64,000 nt of DNA, from the NCBI GenBank assembly GCA_003133245.1, contig PKWM01000018.1, positions 124,001-188,000 of the forward strand. Direction: 5' to 3'. The translations under genes were made by a program, and so were the position numbers. Under the pieces are notes generated by a model. It was not told the DNA's origin, did no database searches, and worked only from the letters and a program-made list of their open reading frames with translations. Below, one piece after another: positions 18,122 to 27,433 of the stretch (position 1 is its first letter; each line of letters begins with the position of its first letter). The DNA is from Rhodoferax sp. GTDB taxonomy: Bacteria; Pseudomonadota; Gammaproteobacteria; Burkholderiales; Burkholderiaceae_C.

Positions 18122-19060
18122 ATGAATTTCAGGCAACTAGATCTCAACCTGCTGCGGGTGCTGTGCGCAATTTATCGACTGGGCTCGGTGACCGAGGCCG
18201 GGCGTCAGTTGGCCTTGTCGCAGTCTGCCACCAGCAATGCGCTGGCCCGCTTGCGCGTTTTTTTTGACGACGAGTTGTTTGTGCGTTCTGTGCGTGGCTT
18301 GAATCCGACCAGCAAGGCAGCGCGCATCGTGCCGGGCGTGCTCGCCCATCTGCACAGCCTGGAATCGACCGTGATGAGCACGGAAGGCTTTGTTGCCGCG
18401 AGCAGCACGATTCATTGGCGCTTGTCGCTCTCGGACCTGGGCGAGATGATGTTTTTGCCGTTGCTGGCGCAAGCCTTTCGTGATGGTTCGCCACACAGTC
18501 AACTCTCCAATGTGTCAGTGGCGGCCCAACAGGTTAGCGCCGCGTTGGGTGCGCATGATATCGATCTGGCGATCGGGATTCTGAGCCCGGGACACAATTC
18601 GATTGCCAGTGAGCGCCTGTTTAAGGAACGCTTTGTGGCGATCGCGGCGAGCGACTGGCAGCCTGCCAGCGGTCGCTCGGGTGCCAGTACTCAAGTCAAT
18701 GCCAGCTTGAGCGCCCGGCAGTTGGCCAAGGTTCCACTGGCAGTGGCGGCTCCTGCGGCCACCCTTCATGGCAGTGTGGACTTTATGCTGAACAAGCTCA
18801 AACTGAGTGACAGCATTGTGCTGCGGGCGCGCCATTACGGTGCTTTGCCCGAGTTGGTGTTGCGCAGCGACTTGGTCGCCATTGTGCCGCTGATGTACGC
18901 CAATTCCCTGGCGCGGCGCTACGCAGTGCGTATCTGGGAATTGCCCGAGCATGGGCCGAGCTACGATGTGAGTATGCTCTGGCATCAAAGCGCCACGCAA
19001 GACTTGGCGCACACTTGGCTGCGCGCACTGGTGCGGCGGTTATTTCAACGTGAATGCTAA
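18122..19060 (+). CDS. LysR-family transcriptional regulator
   Basis: 312 residues. The N-terminal winged helix-turn-helix is classic LysR (FRQLDLNLLRVLCAIYRLGSV, then LALSQSATSNALARLR). The substrate-binding domain follows from about residue 95 (STIHWRLSLSDLGEMMFLPLL). Its closest style is the NodD/DntR/LinR group that responds to aromatic compounds. It is divergent from padE and just upstream of xdhC-mocA, so it may control the phenylglyoxylate oxidoreductase, the Mo-enzyme maturation genes, or both. The effector is not known. Confidence 0.9.
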   Translation: MNFRQLDLNLLRVLCAIYRLGSVTEAGRQLALSQSATSNALARLRVFFDDELFVRSVRGLNPTSKAARIVPGVLAHLHSLESTVMSTEGFVAASSTIHWRLSLSDLGEMMFLPLLAQAFRDGSPHSQLSNVSVAAQQVSAALGAHDIDLAIGILSPGHNSIASERLFKERFVAIAASDWQPASGRSGASTQVNASLSARQLAKVPLAVAAPAATLHGSVDFMLNKLKLSDSIVLRARHYGALPELVLRSDLVAIVPLMYANSLARRYAVRIWELPEHGPSYDVSMLWHQSATQDLAHTWLRALVRRLFQREC

Positions 19061-19070
19061 AGGTTTTTCG

Positions 19071-20069
19071 ATGCAAAGTCTTGATCTTGGAGTTTTGCGT
19101 GACGCACTGAATTGGCACCAGGCGGGTCATGCGGTGACGTTGTTTACTGTGGTGCAAACCTGGGGCAGTGCGCCGCGACCTGCTGGCGCACTGCTGGCGG
19201 TGCGTGACGATGGCCTGCTCAGTGGTTCAGTATCAGGCGGTTGCGTTGAAGACGATTTGGTTGCCCGCGTCAAAGCAGTTGATGGTGCTGGCGCTGCGCT
19301 CCAAAAGCCGACGTTGATCGTCTATGGCGTCAGCCAGGAAGAAGCCAGCCGTTTCGGTTTGCCCTGCGGCGGCACTTTGCGTCTGCTGCAAGAGCCATTG
19401 CTCGACTGCACCTGGGTGACACAGTTGCTGGCCCGCACGGTGGCGCATGAGTTGGTGACACGCACCGTGACTTTGACCACTGGTGCAGTGCAACTCTCGG
19501 GTGCGCTGCCGGGACAAACCTTGCAGTTTGATGGAGTCACGCTGAGCAGCGTGTTTGGCCCGCAATGGCGTTTATTGCTGATCGGCGCAGGCCAGCTGTC
19601 GCAGGCGGTGGCGCAGATTGCCGTCATGCTTGACTTTGAAGTGCTGGTGTGTGACCCGCGCGAAGAATATGCCGGTACGCTGCTCGCTGGGTTGCCTGGC
19701 CTGCGGCGCATCGAGGGCATGCCCGATGATGCCGTGCGCGAACTGGTGCCTGACGCCCATACCGCCATCGTGGCACTCACACACGATCCCAAGCTCGACG
19801 ATATGGCCTTGATCGAAGCGCTGCAATCGGGTGCCTTTTATGTCGGCGCGCTAGGCTCACGGCGCAACCAGCAGGTGCGCAAGCAGCGATTGGCGGAGCA
19901 CTTCGATTTGAGCTCTGAACAATTGGCGCGCCTGCACGGTCCGGTCGGTTTGGCGCTGGGTGCCAAAACACCGGCCGAAATTGCGGTGGCCATCATCGCT
20001 GAGATTGTGCAGGTCAAAAACGTTGCTGTTGAGGCAACGCCCACCACGGCCGGTTGTGCCTTGCCTTGA
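19071..20069 (+). CDS. xdhC: XdhC/CoxF-family molybdenum hydroxylase maturation factor
   Basis: About 332 residues. The N-terminal XdhC/CoxI domain has the VVQTWGSAPRPAGALLAV and GSVSGGCVEDDLV motifs. The C-terminal Rossmann-like domain carries LLIGAGQLSQAVAQIAVMLDFEVLVCDPR and AIVALTHDPKLDD. XdhC proteins bind molybdenum cofactor, promote its sulfuration and insert it into xanthine-dehydrogenase-family enzymes. ATG 19071 has AAAGG 7 nt upstream and is preferred over ATG 19050, which overlaps the LysR end and lacks a site. The obvious local client is HcrA. Confidence 0.9.
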   Translation: MQSLDLGVLRDALNWHQAGHAVTLFTVVQTWGSAPRPAGALLAVRDDGLLSGSVSGGCVEDDLVARVKAVDGAGAALQKPTLIVYGVSQEEASRFGLPCGGTLRLLQEPLLDCTWVTQLLARTVAHELVTRTVTLTTGAVQLSGALPGQTLQFDGVTLSSVFGPQWRLLLIGAGQLSQAVAQIAVMLDFEVLVCDPREEYAGTLLAGLPGLRRIEGMPDDAVRELVPDAHTAIVALTHDPKLDDMALIEALQSGAFYVGALGSRRNQQVRKQRLAEHFDLSSEQLARLHGPVGLALGAKTPAEIAVAIIAEIVQVKNVAVEATPTTAGCALP

Positions 20070-20617
20070 GTGCGCCGGTCGTCATTGTTTTAGCCAGTGG
20101 ACGCGGTGCGCGCTTTACCGCCTCCGGCGGCGCGTCTCCCAAACTGCAGGCCCAGTTGGCGGGAAAAACGGTGTTGCAACATACGCTCGATGCGGTGCAG
20201 GCCAGCGGCTTGCCGTGCTACCTGCAAGACAGTGGTCAGCCGGGCATGGGCGATTCGATTGCGGCGGCAGTGCGCGCCACCTGGCAGTCTGATCCGCAGT
20301 GCTCCGGCTGGTTGATCCTGCCCGCTGATTTGCCCCTGATTCAAAGTACCACCTTGTGTGCGGTGGCGGCGGGATTGCGTGATCATGAAGTGGTGCAACC
20401 GGTTTATCGCGGGCAGTGTGGCCATCCGGTTGGGTTTAGCGCAACTTGTGGTCAGGCCCTCATGAAATTGAAAGGCGATAAAGGCGCTGTCTCAGTGGTT
20501 CAGGCGAACGCCGCTCTTGCTTTGATCGTCGATGATGTGGGGTGCGTCACCGACATTGATACCGTCGCCGATTTGCGCGCTGCTGAGCGGCTGCTGCGCC
20601 GCAGCTTGTCACCTTAG
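20066..20617 (+). CDS. mocA: Molybdenum cofactor cytidylyltransferase-like NTP transferase
   Basis: About 183 residues of the MobA-like nucleotidyltransferase fold: [13 protein letters not shown] at the N-terminus, [10 protein letters not shown] for the metal-binding loop, and [15 protein letters not shown]. MocA attaches CMP to molybdopterin, giving the cytosine dinucleotide form used by XO-family enzymes such as 4-hydroxybenzoyl-CoA reductase. The start is probably TTG 20066, overlapping the xdhC stop as TTGA; another TTG at 20054 is possible. No ATG fits. The stop overlaps the convergent gloA stop. Confidence 0.82.
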   Translation: MSAPVVIVLASGRGARFTASGGASPKLQAQLAGKTVLQHTLDAVQASGLPCYLQDSGQPGMGDSIAAAVRATWQSDPQCSGWLILPADLPLIQSTTLCAVAAGLRDHEVVQPVYRGQCGHPVGFSATCGQALMKLKGDKGAVSVVQANAALALIVDDVGCVTDIDTVADLRAAERLLRRSLSP

Positions 20618-21024
20618 CGCATCGTCGTGCTCAACGCCTGATCGTTGCGCTCGATCAGTTCAATCTGGTAGCCGTCCGGGTCGGTGACAAAGGCAATCAC
20701 GGTGTTGCCACCTTTGACCGGTCCGGCTTCGCGCGTCACCTTGCCGCCAGCGGCCTTGATATTTTCGCAAGCGGCGCGGCAATCGGGTACGCCGAGTGCG
20801 ATGTGGCCAAAAGCGGTGCCCAATTCGTAGGAGTCAACGCCCCAGTTGTAGGTGAGTTCAATCTCGGCTTGCTCCGGGTTGCCGCCAAAGCCAACGAAGG
20901 CCAAAGTGTATTGGTAGGCTGGGATTTCTGTGGTGCGCAGCAGTTGCATGCCCAGCACTTGGGTGTAGAAGTCTATCGAGCGTTGCAGGTTGCCAACGCG
21001 TAGCATGGTGTGGAGGAATTTCAT
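20614..21024 (-). CDS. gloA: Lactoylglutathione lyase (glyoxalase I)
   Basis: 136 residues, the normal GloA length. The four metal ligands known from E. coli GloA are at the same numbers: His5, Glu56, His74 and Glu122. It isomerises the methylglyoxal-glutathione hemithioacetal to S-lactoylglutathione. The start overlaps the stop of the upstream thioesterase gene by 4 bp, so the pair is coupled. Confidence 0.95.
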   Translation of the reverse strand: MKFLHTMLRVGNLQRSIDFYTQVLGMQLLRTTEIPAYQYTLAFVGFGGNPEQAEIELTYNWGVDSYELGTAFGHIALGVPDCRAACENIKAAGGKVTREAGPVKGGNTVIAFVTDPDGYQIELIERNDQALSTTMR

Positions 21025-21572
21025 GGTGCCGATTGTGGCGCAAATTCAAACACCAGGCAGGTGGTGGTGGCGTGGGCATAGAGCGTGCCGTCGGCTCCCA
21101 CCAAACGTCCCTCAGCGGTAGCCAGTTGGCGCCCGCAATGGATCACTTTGCCTTCAGCGCGCACGCGTGGCACTTTTGGAGTCAGCGCCCGGACAATGTT
21201 GATGCTCAATTCTGCCGTGGTGTAGGCTTGGCCCGGTTTGAGCCGAGTATGGACGGCACAGGCCAGGGCCGAGTCGAGCAGGGTGGCAAACCAGCCGCCA
21301 TGCACCGTGCCCATTGGGTTCAAATGCGCCGCGCCTGGCGTGCCTTGAAATACGGCGCTGCCGATCCCGGCTTCGACCAGCAGGAAGTCCAGCGTTTGTG
21401 CGATGGGCGGGTAAGGGAACTCGCCCCGCAGCATGGCCTGCATCAATTCCAGCCCCGTTTTTCCTGCTATCTGGTCGGCTCGGGCCACACCCGGCCCGAC
21501 GCCCGCATCCAACACCGCGCGGATAGATTTTTCCTGAGCGAGCCAGGTGTCAAGATGGTTGATTTTGGTCAT
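21021..21572 (-). CDS. PaaI-type hotdog-fold thioesterase
   Basis: 183 residues. The hotdog core runs from about residue 60 to 175, with [25 protein letters not shown] (HGG motif and catalytic-helix Asp) and an [22 protein letters not shown] end. Such enzymes hydrolyse acyl-CoA thioesters, often dead-end phenylacetyl-CoA intermediates. Here it is coupled to gloA rather than to the pad genes, so the substrate stays open. Confidence 0.85.
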   Translation of the reverse strand: MTKINHLDTWLAQEKSIRAVLDAGVGPGVARADQIAGKTGLELMQAMLRGEFPYPPIAQTLDFLLVEAGIGSAVFQGTPGAAHLNPMGTVHGGWFATLLDSALACAVHTRLKPGQAYTTAELSINIVRALTPKVPRVRAEGKVIHCGRQLATAEGRLVGADGTLYAHATTTCLVFEFAPQSAP

Positions 21573-21677
21573 ATGCTGTCAGTTCCTATGATGTGTTGCC
21601 GCAGCGAAGTCCTGCAAGACACCGTTGCCCCACCGACTCTATTACAAACTGGTATCGGCATCGGTGGTTTGAAATGT

Positions 21678-21757
21678 GGAGGACAGAGCTGGCTCGCTTC
21701 GCCTGACATCGGTCTCAGCCGATGGCACACAGCTGCGGTCTGTCCCACAAGCTTGTA
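21678..21757. repeat. Dispersed repeat family 2 (GGGGACAG element), copy 1
   Basis: This element starts with GGACAGAGCTGGC and ends with GCGGTCTGTCCCACAAG. The ends are inverted relative to each other through GGACAG and CTGTCC. The same blocks recur at 33520-33637 and 43941-43985. It lies in the 393-bp gap between the thioesterase and phasin genes. Confidence 0.65.
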
Positions 21758-21761
21758 AAAA

Positions 21762-21797
21762 TGTATAAAAAAAGGGCTGGTCTTGCGACCAGCCCTT
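21762..21797 (-). terminator. Rho-independent terminator of the phasin gene
   Basis: A perfect 11-bp stem (21772-21782 with 21787-21797, AAGGGCTGGTC) closes a TTGC loop. On the minus strand it is followed by seven Ts. It lies ~170 bp beyond the phaP stop and reads in the phaP direction. Confidence 0.85.
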
Positions 21798-21965
21798 AAG
21801 GAGTCCCTGAACCTGTTGGTTACGAAAGGACCCGAGGAGACAACCGGTAGAAACGAGAGGTTTCTGAAAAATTTACCTGGGTGAGGTATCTCAGGGTTTT
21901 CCCTATTTTACAAGAAAGTCATCGGAAAAAAGAAAATTTTCTCTACTTCACCTAAGCGTTACAAA

Positions 21966-22508
21966 TTAGCGCTTTTTTGCGGCCGACTTGGCTGCGTTGG
22001 AAGCGGTAGCGCTGACTGCATTGAAATTGGTTTCGGCCAGATCGGTGGCTTGTTGCACTGCTTTTTGCATCGATTCCAAGGCATTGCTGGCGGCAGCCAC
22101 TGCACTCTTCATCACGGCAACAGCGGTTTCAGAACCAGCCGGTGCGTTTTTTGCGGCATTGTCCACCAAGCCCATGAATTTTTCCTGTGCTTGCGCCGCC
22201 TGGCCTTCGAAGGCTTTGCTGAAATCAGAGGCCGAGCCAGTAGCGATGTCATACAGATGACGACTGTAAGCGGCAGTTTTTTCAGCCAGGGGCTGAAACA
22301 GGCTCGATTGCAGAGCCAGTAGCTCTTGGGCATCTTTTACACTGAGCAGCGCTTTTGCCTTTTCGCTGGTTTCAGTCAGAGCTGCTTTGGAAGCAGCCAG
22401 GTTGAGCTCAACCATCTTCTCAACGCTCTCAAAGGCCTTGGAAGTCAGACCCAGTAGGGTTTCAACGTTTGTTTTTTGGGAAGCCAGAACTTGTTCAGTG
22501 GTAAGCAT
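21966..22508 (-). CDS. phaP: Phasin (PHA granule-associated protein)
   Basis: 180 residues, almost wholly helical and rich in Ala, Lys and Glu. The phasin pattern is clear ([38 protein letters not shown]; ARPs of the form [21 protein letters not shown]) and it ends in a basic AAKKR tail. It coats polyhydroxyalkanoate granules. A clear promoter and PhaR-like operator lie upstream and a strong terminator downstream, so it is a single-gene unit. Confidence 0.92.
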   Translation of the reverse strand: MLTTEQVLASQKTNVETLLGLTSKAFESVEKMVELNLAASKAALTETSEKAKALLSVKDAQELLALQSSLFQPLAEKTAAYSRHLYDIATGSASDFSKAFEGQAAQAQEKFMGLVDNAAKNAPAGSETAVAVMKSAVAAASNALESMQKAVQQATDLAETNFNAVSATASNAAKSAAKKR

Positions 22509-22575
22509 ATTAAATTCTCCAATAAAAAAGAGGTTATCAAACAGTATCTGCGCCTGAACCCAGCTCTTGCTTGAT

Positions 22576-22596
22576 TTATGTTGCAGTGCAGCATAA
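22576..22596. promoter_or_regulatory. PhaR-like operator of phaP
   Basis: A near-perfect 21-bp palindrome is centred on TTGCAGTGCAGC. TGCA-rich palindromes of this kind are known PhaR targets. It begins about 6 bp after the -10 hexamer, covering the expected transcription start, so a bound repressor would block phaP until PHA is made. Confidence 0.6.
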
Positions 22597-22601
22597 GTCG
22601 A

Positions 22602-22629
22602 ATTATAGGGTAATCCCGAATATTTGCAA
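22602..22629 (-). promoter_or_regulatory. Sigma70 promoter of phaP
   Basis: On the minus strand, TTGCAA (22629-22624) and a consensus TATAAT (22607-22602) are separated by 16 bp. The start would fall near 22595, about 87 nt before the phaP ATG. Confidence 0.7.
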
Positions 22630-22775
22630 GATTTTTATTGCGTCGCAGCAATTCAGAAGGTATTTCTGAACAAAAACATTTCTTACGGGTCTCCACGGTC
22701 ATTGTGTCAGTGCCGTCACAATGCAACCGTGTGAATGCAACGCTGTTTCTATAGCGTCGGGTTTGAGGCCGCCGA

Positions 22776-25589
22776 TTACGCCAACGCTTGTCCGCCGCCG
22801 AAGCTGCTTTGCACCGGTGCGCTGCCACCCAGACTGACACGAACCGCGCAGTATTTGAACTCGGGTATTTTGGCGAAGGGATCGAGCGCCGGGTTGGTCA
22901 GCTTGTTGATGGCCGCTTCGTAATAGCAGAATGGTACAAAAATAACGCCCTGTGGTGAGCTGTCATCGCAACGTGCATAGAGCGTGACCGAGCCGCGTCG
23001 CGAGGCGATGGTGATCACATCGCCCGGCTTGGCACCGATCGCCGCCAGATCAAGCGGATGTACTAGCGCGGTTGGATCGGGTTCAATCGCATCGAGCACG
23101 CTGGCACGGCGCGTCATGCTGCCGGTGTGCCAGTGCTCCAACTGGCGCCCGGTGATCAGCACCATGGGGTAATCGGCATCGGGTCGTTCGTTGGCCGGGA
23201 TAATGTCTGCGGGAACAAAGCGGGCGCGCCCGGTGGCGGTTGGAAAGTCATCGACAAACACCACCGACTGGCCGGGGTCTCCTTCCATTTGGCACGGGTA
23301 AGTCACCGCGTGTTCGCGCTCCAGCCGATCCCAGGTGATGCCGGCAATGCTGGACATGGTGTGGCGCATTTCGTCAAATACTTCAGAGACATGCTGGTAG
23401 TGCCAGTCCAGGCCCAGGCGTGCGGCAATTTGCTCGATGATCCACAAATCCTGCCGCGCGTCGCCCGGCGGGTTGATGGCTTGGCGACCCATCTGCACGA
23501 TCCGGTCGGTGTTGGTAAAGCTGCCGGTCTTCTCGGGGAAAGCGCTGGCCGGCAAAATGACATCGGCCAGATAGGCGGTTTCGGTCAGAAAAATATCCTG
23601 TACCACCAGATGCTCCAACGCAGCCAGTGATTCACGCGCATGGTTGGCGTCGGGGTCGGACATGGCCGGGTTTTCACCCATGATGTAGAGACCATGAATT
23701 TCACCTTGGGTGATGCCTTGCAGCACCTCTGTGACGGTCAAGCCGGGCTGTGTATCAAGGGTGCCTGCGGGCAGGTTCCAGGCGGCTTCAAAACGGGCTT
23801 GCGCCTGGGCGTTGTCCACGCGCTGGTAGTCGGGGTACATCATCGGGATCAAACCCGCATCGGACGCCCCCTGCACATTGTTTTGACCGCGCAGCGGGTG
23901 CAAGCCGGTGCCGGGCCGACCGATCTGGCCGGTCATCAGTGCCAGCGCAATCAGGCAGCGGGCATTGTCGGTTCCATGGACATGCTGGGACACGCCCATG
24001 CCCCACAGAATCATGGAAGCCCTGGACGTGGCATAGAGCCGCGCCACATATTTGATGGAGTCGGCATCGATGCCACAAATGGGCGCCATCGCTTCGGGGC
24101 TGTAGCCGGCGACATTTTGTTTCAACTCTTCGTAACCGACAGTGCGGCTGGCGATAAATTCTTTGTCAACCAGATTTTCACTCACGATAACGTGCATCAT
24201 GGCGTTGAGCAAGGCCACGTCGGTGTCGGGCTTGAACTGCAGGAAGCGGTGCGCGATGCGCGCCATGTCGGATCGACGCGGGTCGCAGATTACCAATTTT
24301 GTGCCGTTTTTGACGGCATTTTTGATCCAGGTGCCCGCCACCGGGTGATTGACGGTGGGGTTGGAGCCGATCACGATGACGACCTCCGCCTGGGCCACGT
24401 CGATGACCGGGTTGGAGACGGCACCGGAGCCAAGACCTTCGAGCAAAGCCACCACGGATGAAGCATGGCAAAGACGGGTGCAATGGTCCACGTTGTTGCT
24501 GCCAAAGCCGGTGCGCACCAGTTTCTGGAACAGATAAGCTTCTTCGTTGCTGCCTTTGGCCGAGCCAAAACCAGCCAGTGACTTCTTGCCATATTGGTCG
24601 CGAAGCTGGCGCAACTTGCCGCCAGCGAGCTCCAGTGCTTCTTCCCAGGTGGCTTCCCGGAATACCTCCATGACGCGTGCCGGATCCATCGTGAAGTCGC
24701 CGCGCTTGGGCGCGTCGGAGCGGCGAATCAGCGGTTGCGTGAGCCGCTGCGGGTGGTTCGCATAATCAAAACCGTAACGCCCTTTGACACACAGGCGGGT
24801 GTGGTTGGCTGGGCCGTCACGACCTTCGACATAGAGAATCTTGTTGTCTTTGACGTTGTAGGTCAATTGGCAGCCAACGCCGCAATAAGGGCACAGCGAA
24901 TCGACCTGTCTGTCCGGTAGCTGGAGTGCTACTTCGCGTGCCGGCATGAGTGCGCCGGTGGGGCAGGCCTGCACGCATTCGCCGCACGCCACGCAGGTGG
25001 ATGCGCCCATGGGGTCATCCATGTCAAAAACAATTTTGGCGTGTTCGCCGCGAAAGGCCAGGCCAATCACGTCATTGACTTGTGCATCGCGACAGGCGCG
25101 CAGGCAGCGTGTGCACTGGATGCAGGCGTCCAGATTGACGGTGATGGCCGGGTGCGAGCAATCGGTTGCGACTTGTTGGCGCGCTGCAAAGCGGGGCTTG
25201 CCAACGGCCAATTTCCTGGCCCATTGATCGACTTCATTGTGCAGCGTATGGGCACTCTGGGGTTGATCGGCGAGCAGCAGTTCAAGCACCATTTTTTGCG
25301 AGGCAACGGCGCGTTCGCTGTTGCTACTGACTGTCATGCCGGCAGCAGGTGCGCGACAGCACGAGGCTGCCAGTGTGCGTTCGCCCTTGATTTCAACCAT
25401 GCAGGCACGGCAGTTGCCGACCGGATTCAGCCCTTCCTTGTGGCAAAGGTGCGGTATTTCGACGCCCTCGCGTTGCGCGATCGTGAGCAGGGTCTCAGTG
25501 CTTTTGCCGACGACTTCACGGCCGTTGAGGTTGAACGTCACCAGCGGCGCATCGGCTTGCTCTGGTTCGGGTTTGATCATCGCATTCAT
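22776..25589 (-). CDS. fdsA: NAD-dependent formate dehydrogenase, alpha (catalytic) subunit
   Basis: 937 residues. The N-terminal [2Fe-2S] ferredoxin domain (Cys49, 60, 63 and 77) is followed by NuoG-type clusters (CIQCTRCLRAC near 156, CVACGECVQACP near 199) and the cluster before the active-site domain (CPYCGVGC at 233). The catalytic residue is Cys374 followed by His375 (TRLCHASS), so no selenocysteine is used. The C-terminal dinucleotide-binding domain includes ITGRQLEHWHTGSMTRR. It oxidises formate to CO2 at a Mo or W bis-MGD centre and passes electrons to the diaphorase subunit encoded just upstream. Confidence 0.92.
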   Translation of the reverse strand: MNAMIKPEPEQADAPLVTFNLNGREVVGKSTETLLTIAQREGVEIPHLCHKEGLNPVGNCRACMVEIKGERTLAASCCRAPAAGMTVSSNSERAVASQKMVLELLLADQPQSAHTLHNEVDQWARKLAVGKPRFAARQQVATDCSHPAITVNLDACIQCTRCLRACRDAQVNDVIGLAFRGEHAKIVFDMDDPMGASTCVACGECVQACPTGALMPAREVALQLPDRQVDSLCPYCGVGCQLTYNVKDNKILYVEGRDGPANHTRLCVKGRYGFDYANHPQRLTQPLIRRSDAPKRGDFTMDPARVMEVFREATWEEALELAGGKLRQLRDQYGKKSLAGFGSAKGSNEEAYLFQKLVRTGFGSNNVDHCTRLCHASSVVALLEGLGSGAVSNPVIDVAQAEVVIVIGSNPTVNHPVAGTWIKNAVKNGTKLVICDPRRSDMARIAHRFLQFKPDTDVALLNAMMHVIVSENLVDKEFIASRTVGYEELKQNVAGYSPEAMAPICGIDADSIKYVARLYATSRASMILWGMGVSQHVHGTDNARCLIALALMTGQIGRPGTGLHPLRGQNNVQGASDAGLIPMMYPDYQRVDNAQAQARFEAAWNLPAGTLDTQPGLTVTEVLQGITQGEIHGLYIMGENPAMSDPDANHARESLAALEHLVVQDIFLTETAYLADVILPASAFPEKTGSFTNTDRIVQMGRQAINPPGDARQDLWIIEQIAARLGLDWHYQHVSEVFDEMRHTMSSIAGITWDRLEREHAVTYPCQMEGDPGQSVVFVDDFPTATGRARFVPADIIPANERPDADYPMVLITGRQLEHWHTGSMTRRASVLDAIEPDPTALVHPLDLAAIGAKPGDVITIASRRGSVTLYARCDDSSPQGVIFVPFCYYEAAINKLTNPALDPFAKIPEFKYCAVRVSLGGSAPVQSSFGGGQALA

Positions 25590-25626
25590 ATTGATTCTTT
25601 GCGCGTCTGTTTTGTCAATTCAGCAA

Positions 25627-27339
25627 TCAGACAAGTTCATGGGGAAAGTACTTGATCACGCAGTCGATTGGATTGGGTGCGGCCTGACCCAGGCCGCAGA
25701 TGGAGGCGTCGCGCATCACCGCTGAGAGCTCTGCCAGTAGCGCGGTGTCCCACTTTGGTTGTGAAATCAAAAGCTCTGCTTTGGCGGTGCCGCTGCGGCA
25801 CGGTGTGCATTGGCCGCAGGATTCGTGTTTGAAAAATCGCGTCAAGTTTCGCGCCGCACTGACCGCACTGTCTTGATCCGACAGCACCATCACAGCCGCC
25901 GAACCGATAAAACAGCCGTAAGGCTGCAAGGTGTCGAAATCCAAAGGGATATTGTTCATGGCGGCGGGCAAAATGCCGCCCGAGGCACCGCCCGGCAGAT
26001 AGGCGTAGAAGTTGTGACCGTCTTGCATACCGCCGCAATACTCATCAATCAGCTCTTGAATCGTAATGCCGGCCGGGGCCAATTTGACGCCTGGATTTTT
26101 GACGCGCCCTGAGACTGAAAATGAGCGCAATCCCTTACGGCCATTTTTTCCGTGCGAGCTGAACCAGGCGCTGCCTTTTTCCACAATCTCGCGCACCCAG
26201 AACAGCGTTTCAAAATTGTGTTCCAAGGTGGGACGACCGAACAGCCCAACTTGCGCAACGTAGGGCGGGCGCAGACGTGGCAGGCCGCGTTTGCCTTCAA
26301 TGGATTCGATCATGGCTGACTCTTCACCGCAGACGTAGGCCCCGGCACCGCGTCGCAAAACGATCTCTGGCAATCCGGCCACCGGCGGGGAACGTTTGAG
26401 CTCTGCCAACTCGGCTTCAAGCAGTGCCCGGCAACCGTGGTACTCGTCACGCAGGTAAATATAAATCCGGCTGATGCCGACCGCCCAGGCCGCAATCAGC
26501 ATGCCCTCAATGAAACGATGCGGGTCACGCTCCAGATAGACCCGGTCCTTGAAAGTGCCGGGCTCGCCTTCGTCGATATTGACCGCCATCAGACGCGGTG
26601 CAGTTTCGGCCCGGACGATGCGCCATTTGCGCCCGGACGGAAAACCGGCGCCGCCCAGACCGCGCAGGCCGGAATCTTCCAAGGTCTGGATGACGGATTC
26701 AAGGTCGCGTTTACTGTTCATGCAGTCTTTGAGCAAGGCATAGCCACCGGCGGACTGGTAACTGGCATAGTCGATAAAACCCGATGGAACGTGCTGTACC
26801 TGGTGTGCTGTGACCTTGAGCGCCACCGCTTCCACGCTGGCGTTGGGCACCGGGTTCTGTCCCACCACCACCACCGGCGCCTGTTCGCAACGACCGACGC
26901 AGGGTGCGCTAATGACGCGTACCTCTTTGCCCAGTAGCTTGGGAAGTTTGGCTAGCAATTCGCGCGCACCCGCCATTTCGCACGACAAACTGTCGCAGAC
27001 GCGCACCGTCAGAGCAGCCGGAGCGGCTTCGCCTTCCTTGACCACATCAAAGTGATGGTAGAAGGTGGCAACTTCATACACCTCGGTTTGCGCCAAGCGC
27101 ATCTCTTGCGCCAAGGCTGCTAGATGCGAAGCCGACAAATGGCCGAAGCGGTCCTGTAGTTTGTGCAAATGCTCAATCAGCAAATCGGCTTGACGCGATT
27201 CAGTACCTAGAAGCGCTTGCACCTGGGCCAAGGCGAGCGGATCCACGCGACGCCCTTTGGGCTTGGAGCGCGCCTTTACTTTGATGTGGGCGGCGTCGAC
27301 GATGGGGATGATGCTGGCCTTGGAAGAGAGTTCTGTCAT
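25627..27339 (-). CDS. fdsB: Formate dehydrogenase diaphorase subunit (fused NuoE-NuoF type)
   Basis: 570 residues. Residues ~40-190 are NuoE/FdsG-like with a [2Fe-2S] site (CDSLSCEMAG, then PCVGRCEQAP). The rest is NuoF/FdsB-like: FMN loop GLGGAGFPSGRKW, NADH region GAGAYVCGEESAMIES, and a [4Fe-4S] site ESCGQCTPCRSG with a distal ICGLG. It transfers formate electrons to NAD. In Cupriavidus these are two proteins; a fused chain of this length is known from the two-subunit formate dehydrogenase 1 of Methylobacterium. The fdsA start is 37 bp downstream. Confidence 0.9.
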   Translation of the reverse strand: MTELSSKASIIPIVDAAHIKVKARSKPKGRRVDPLALAQVQALLGTESRQADLLIEHLHKLQDRFGHLSASHLAALAQEMRLAQTEVYEVATFYHHFDVVKEGEAAPAALTVRVCDSLSCEMAGARELLAKLPKLLGKEVRVISAPCVGRCEQAPVVVVGQNPVPNASVEAVALKVTAHQVQHVPSGFIDYASYQSAGGYALLKDCMNSKRDLESVIQTLEDSGLRGLGGAGFPSGRKWRIVRAETAPRLMAVNIDEGEPGTFKDRVYLERDPHRFIEGMLIAAWAVGISRIYIYLRDEYHGCRALLEAELAELKRSPPVAGLPEIVLRRGAGAYVCGEESAMIESIEGKRGLPRLRPPYVAQVGLFGRPTLEHNFETLFWVREIVEKGSAWFSSHGKNGRKGLRSFSVSGRVKNPGVKLAPAGITIQELIDEYCGGMQDGHNFYAYLPGGASGGILPAAMNNIPLDFDTLQPYGCFIGSAAVMVLSDQDSAVSAARNLTRFFKHESCGQCTPCRSGTAKAELLISQPKWDTALLAELSAVMRDASICGLGQAAPNPIDCVIKYFPHELV

Positions 27340-27433
27340 CGCAAATCGCCTAAAAATCTGTCACACAATGTGGGTGCCGCCAGGAGCAGGAGACCCCGCC
27401 GGTGCCCTGCTCTTGCTTGCAACTGACGATGTC

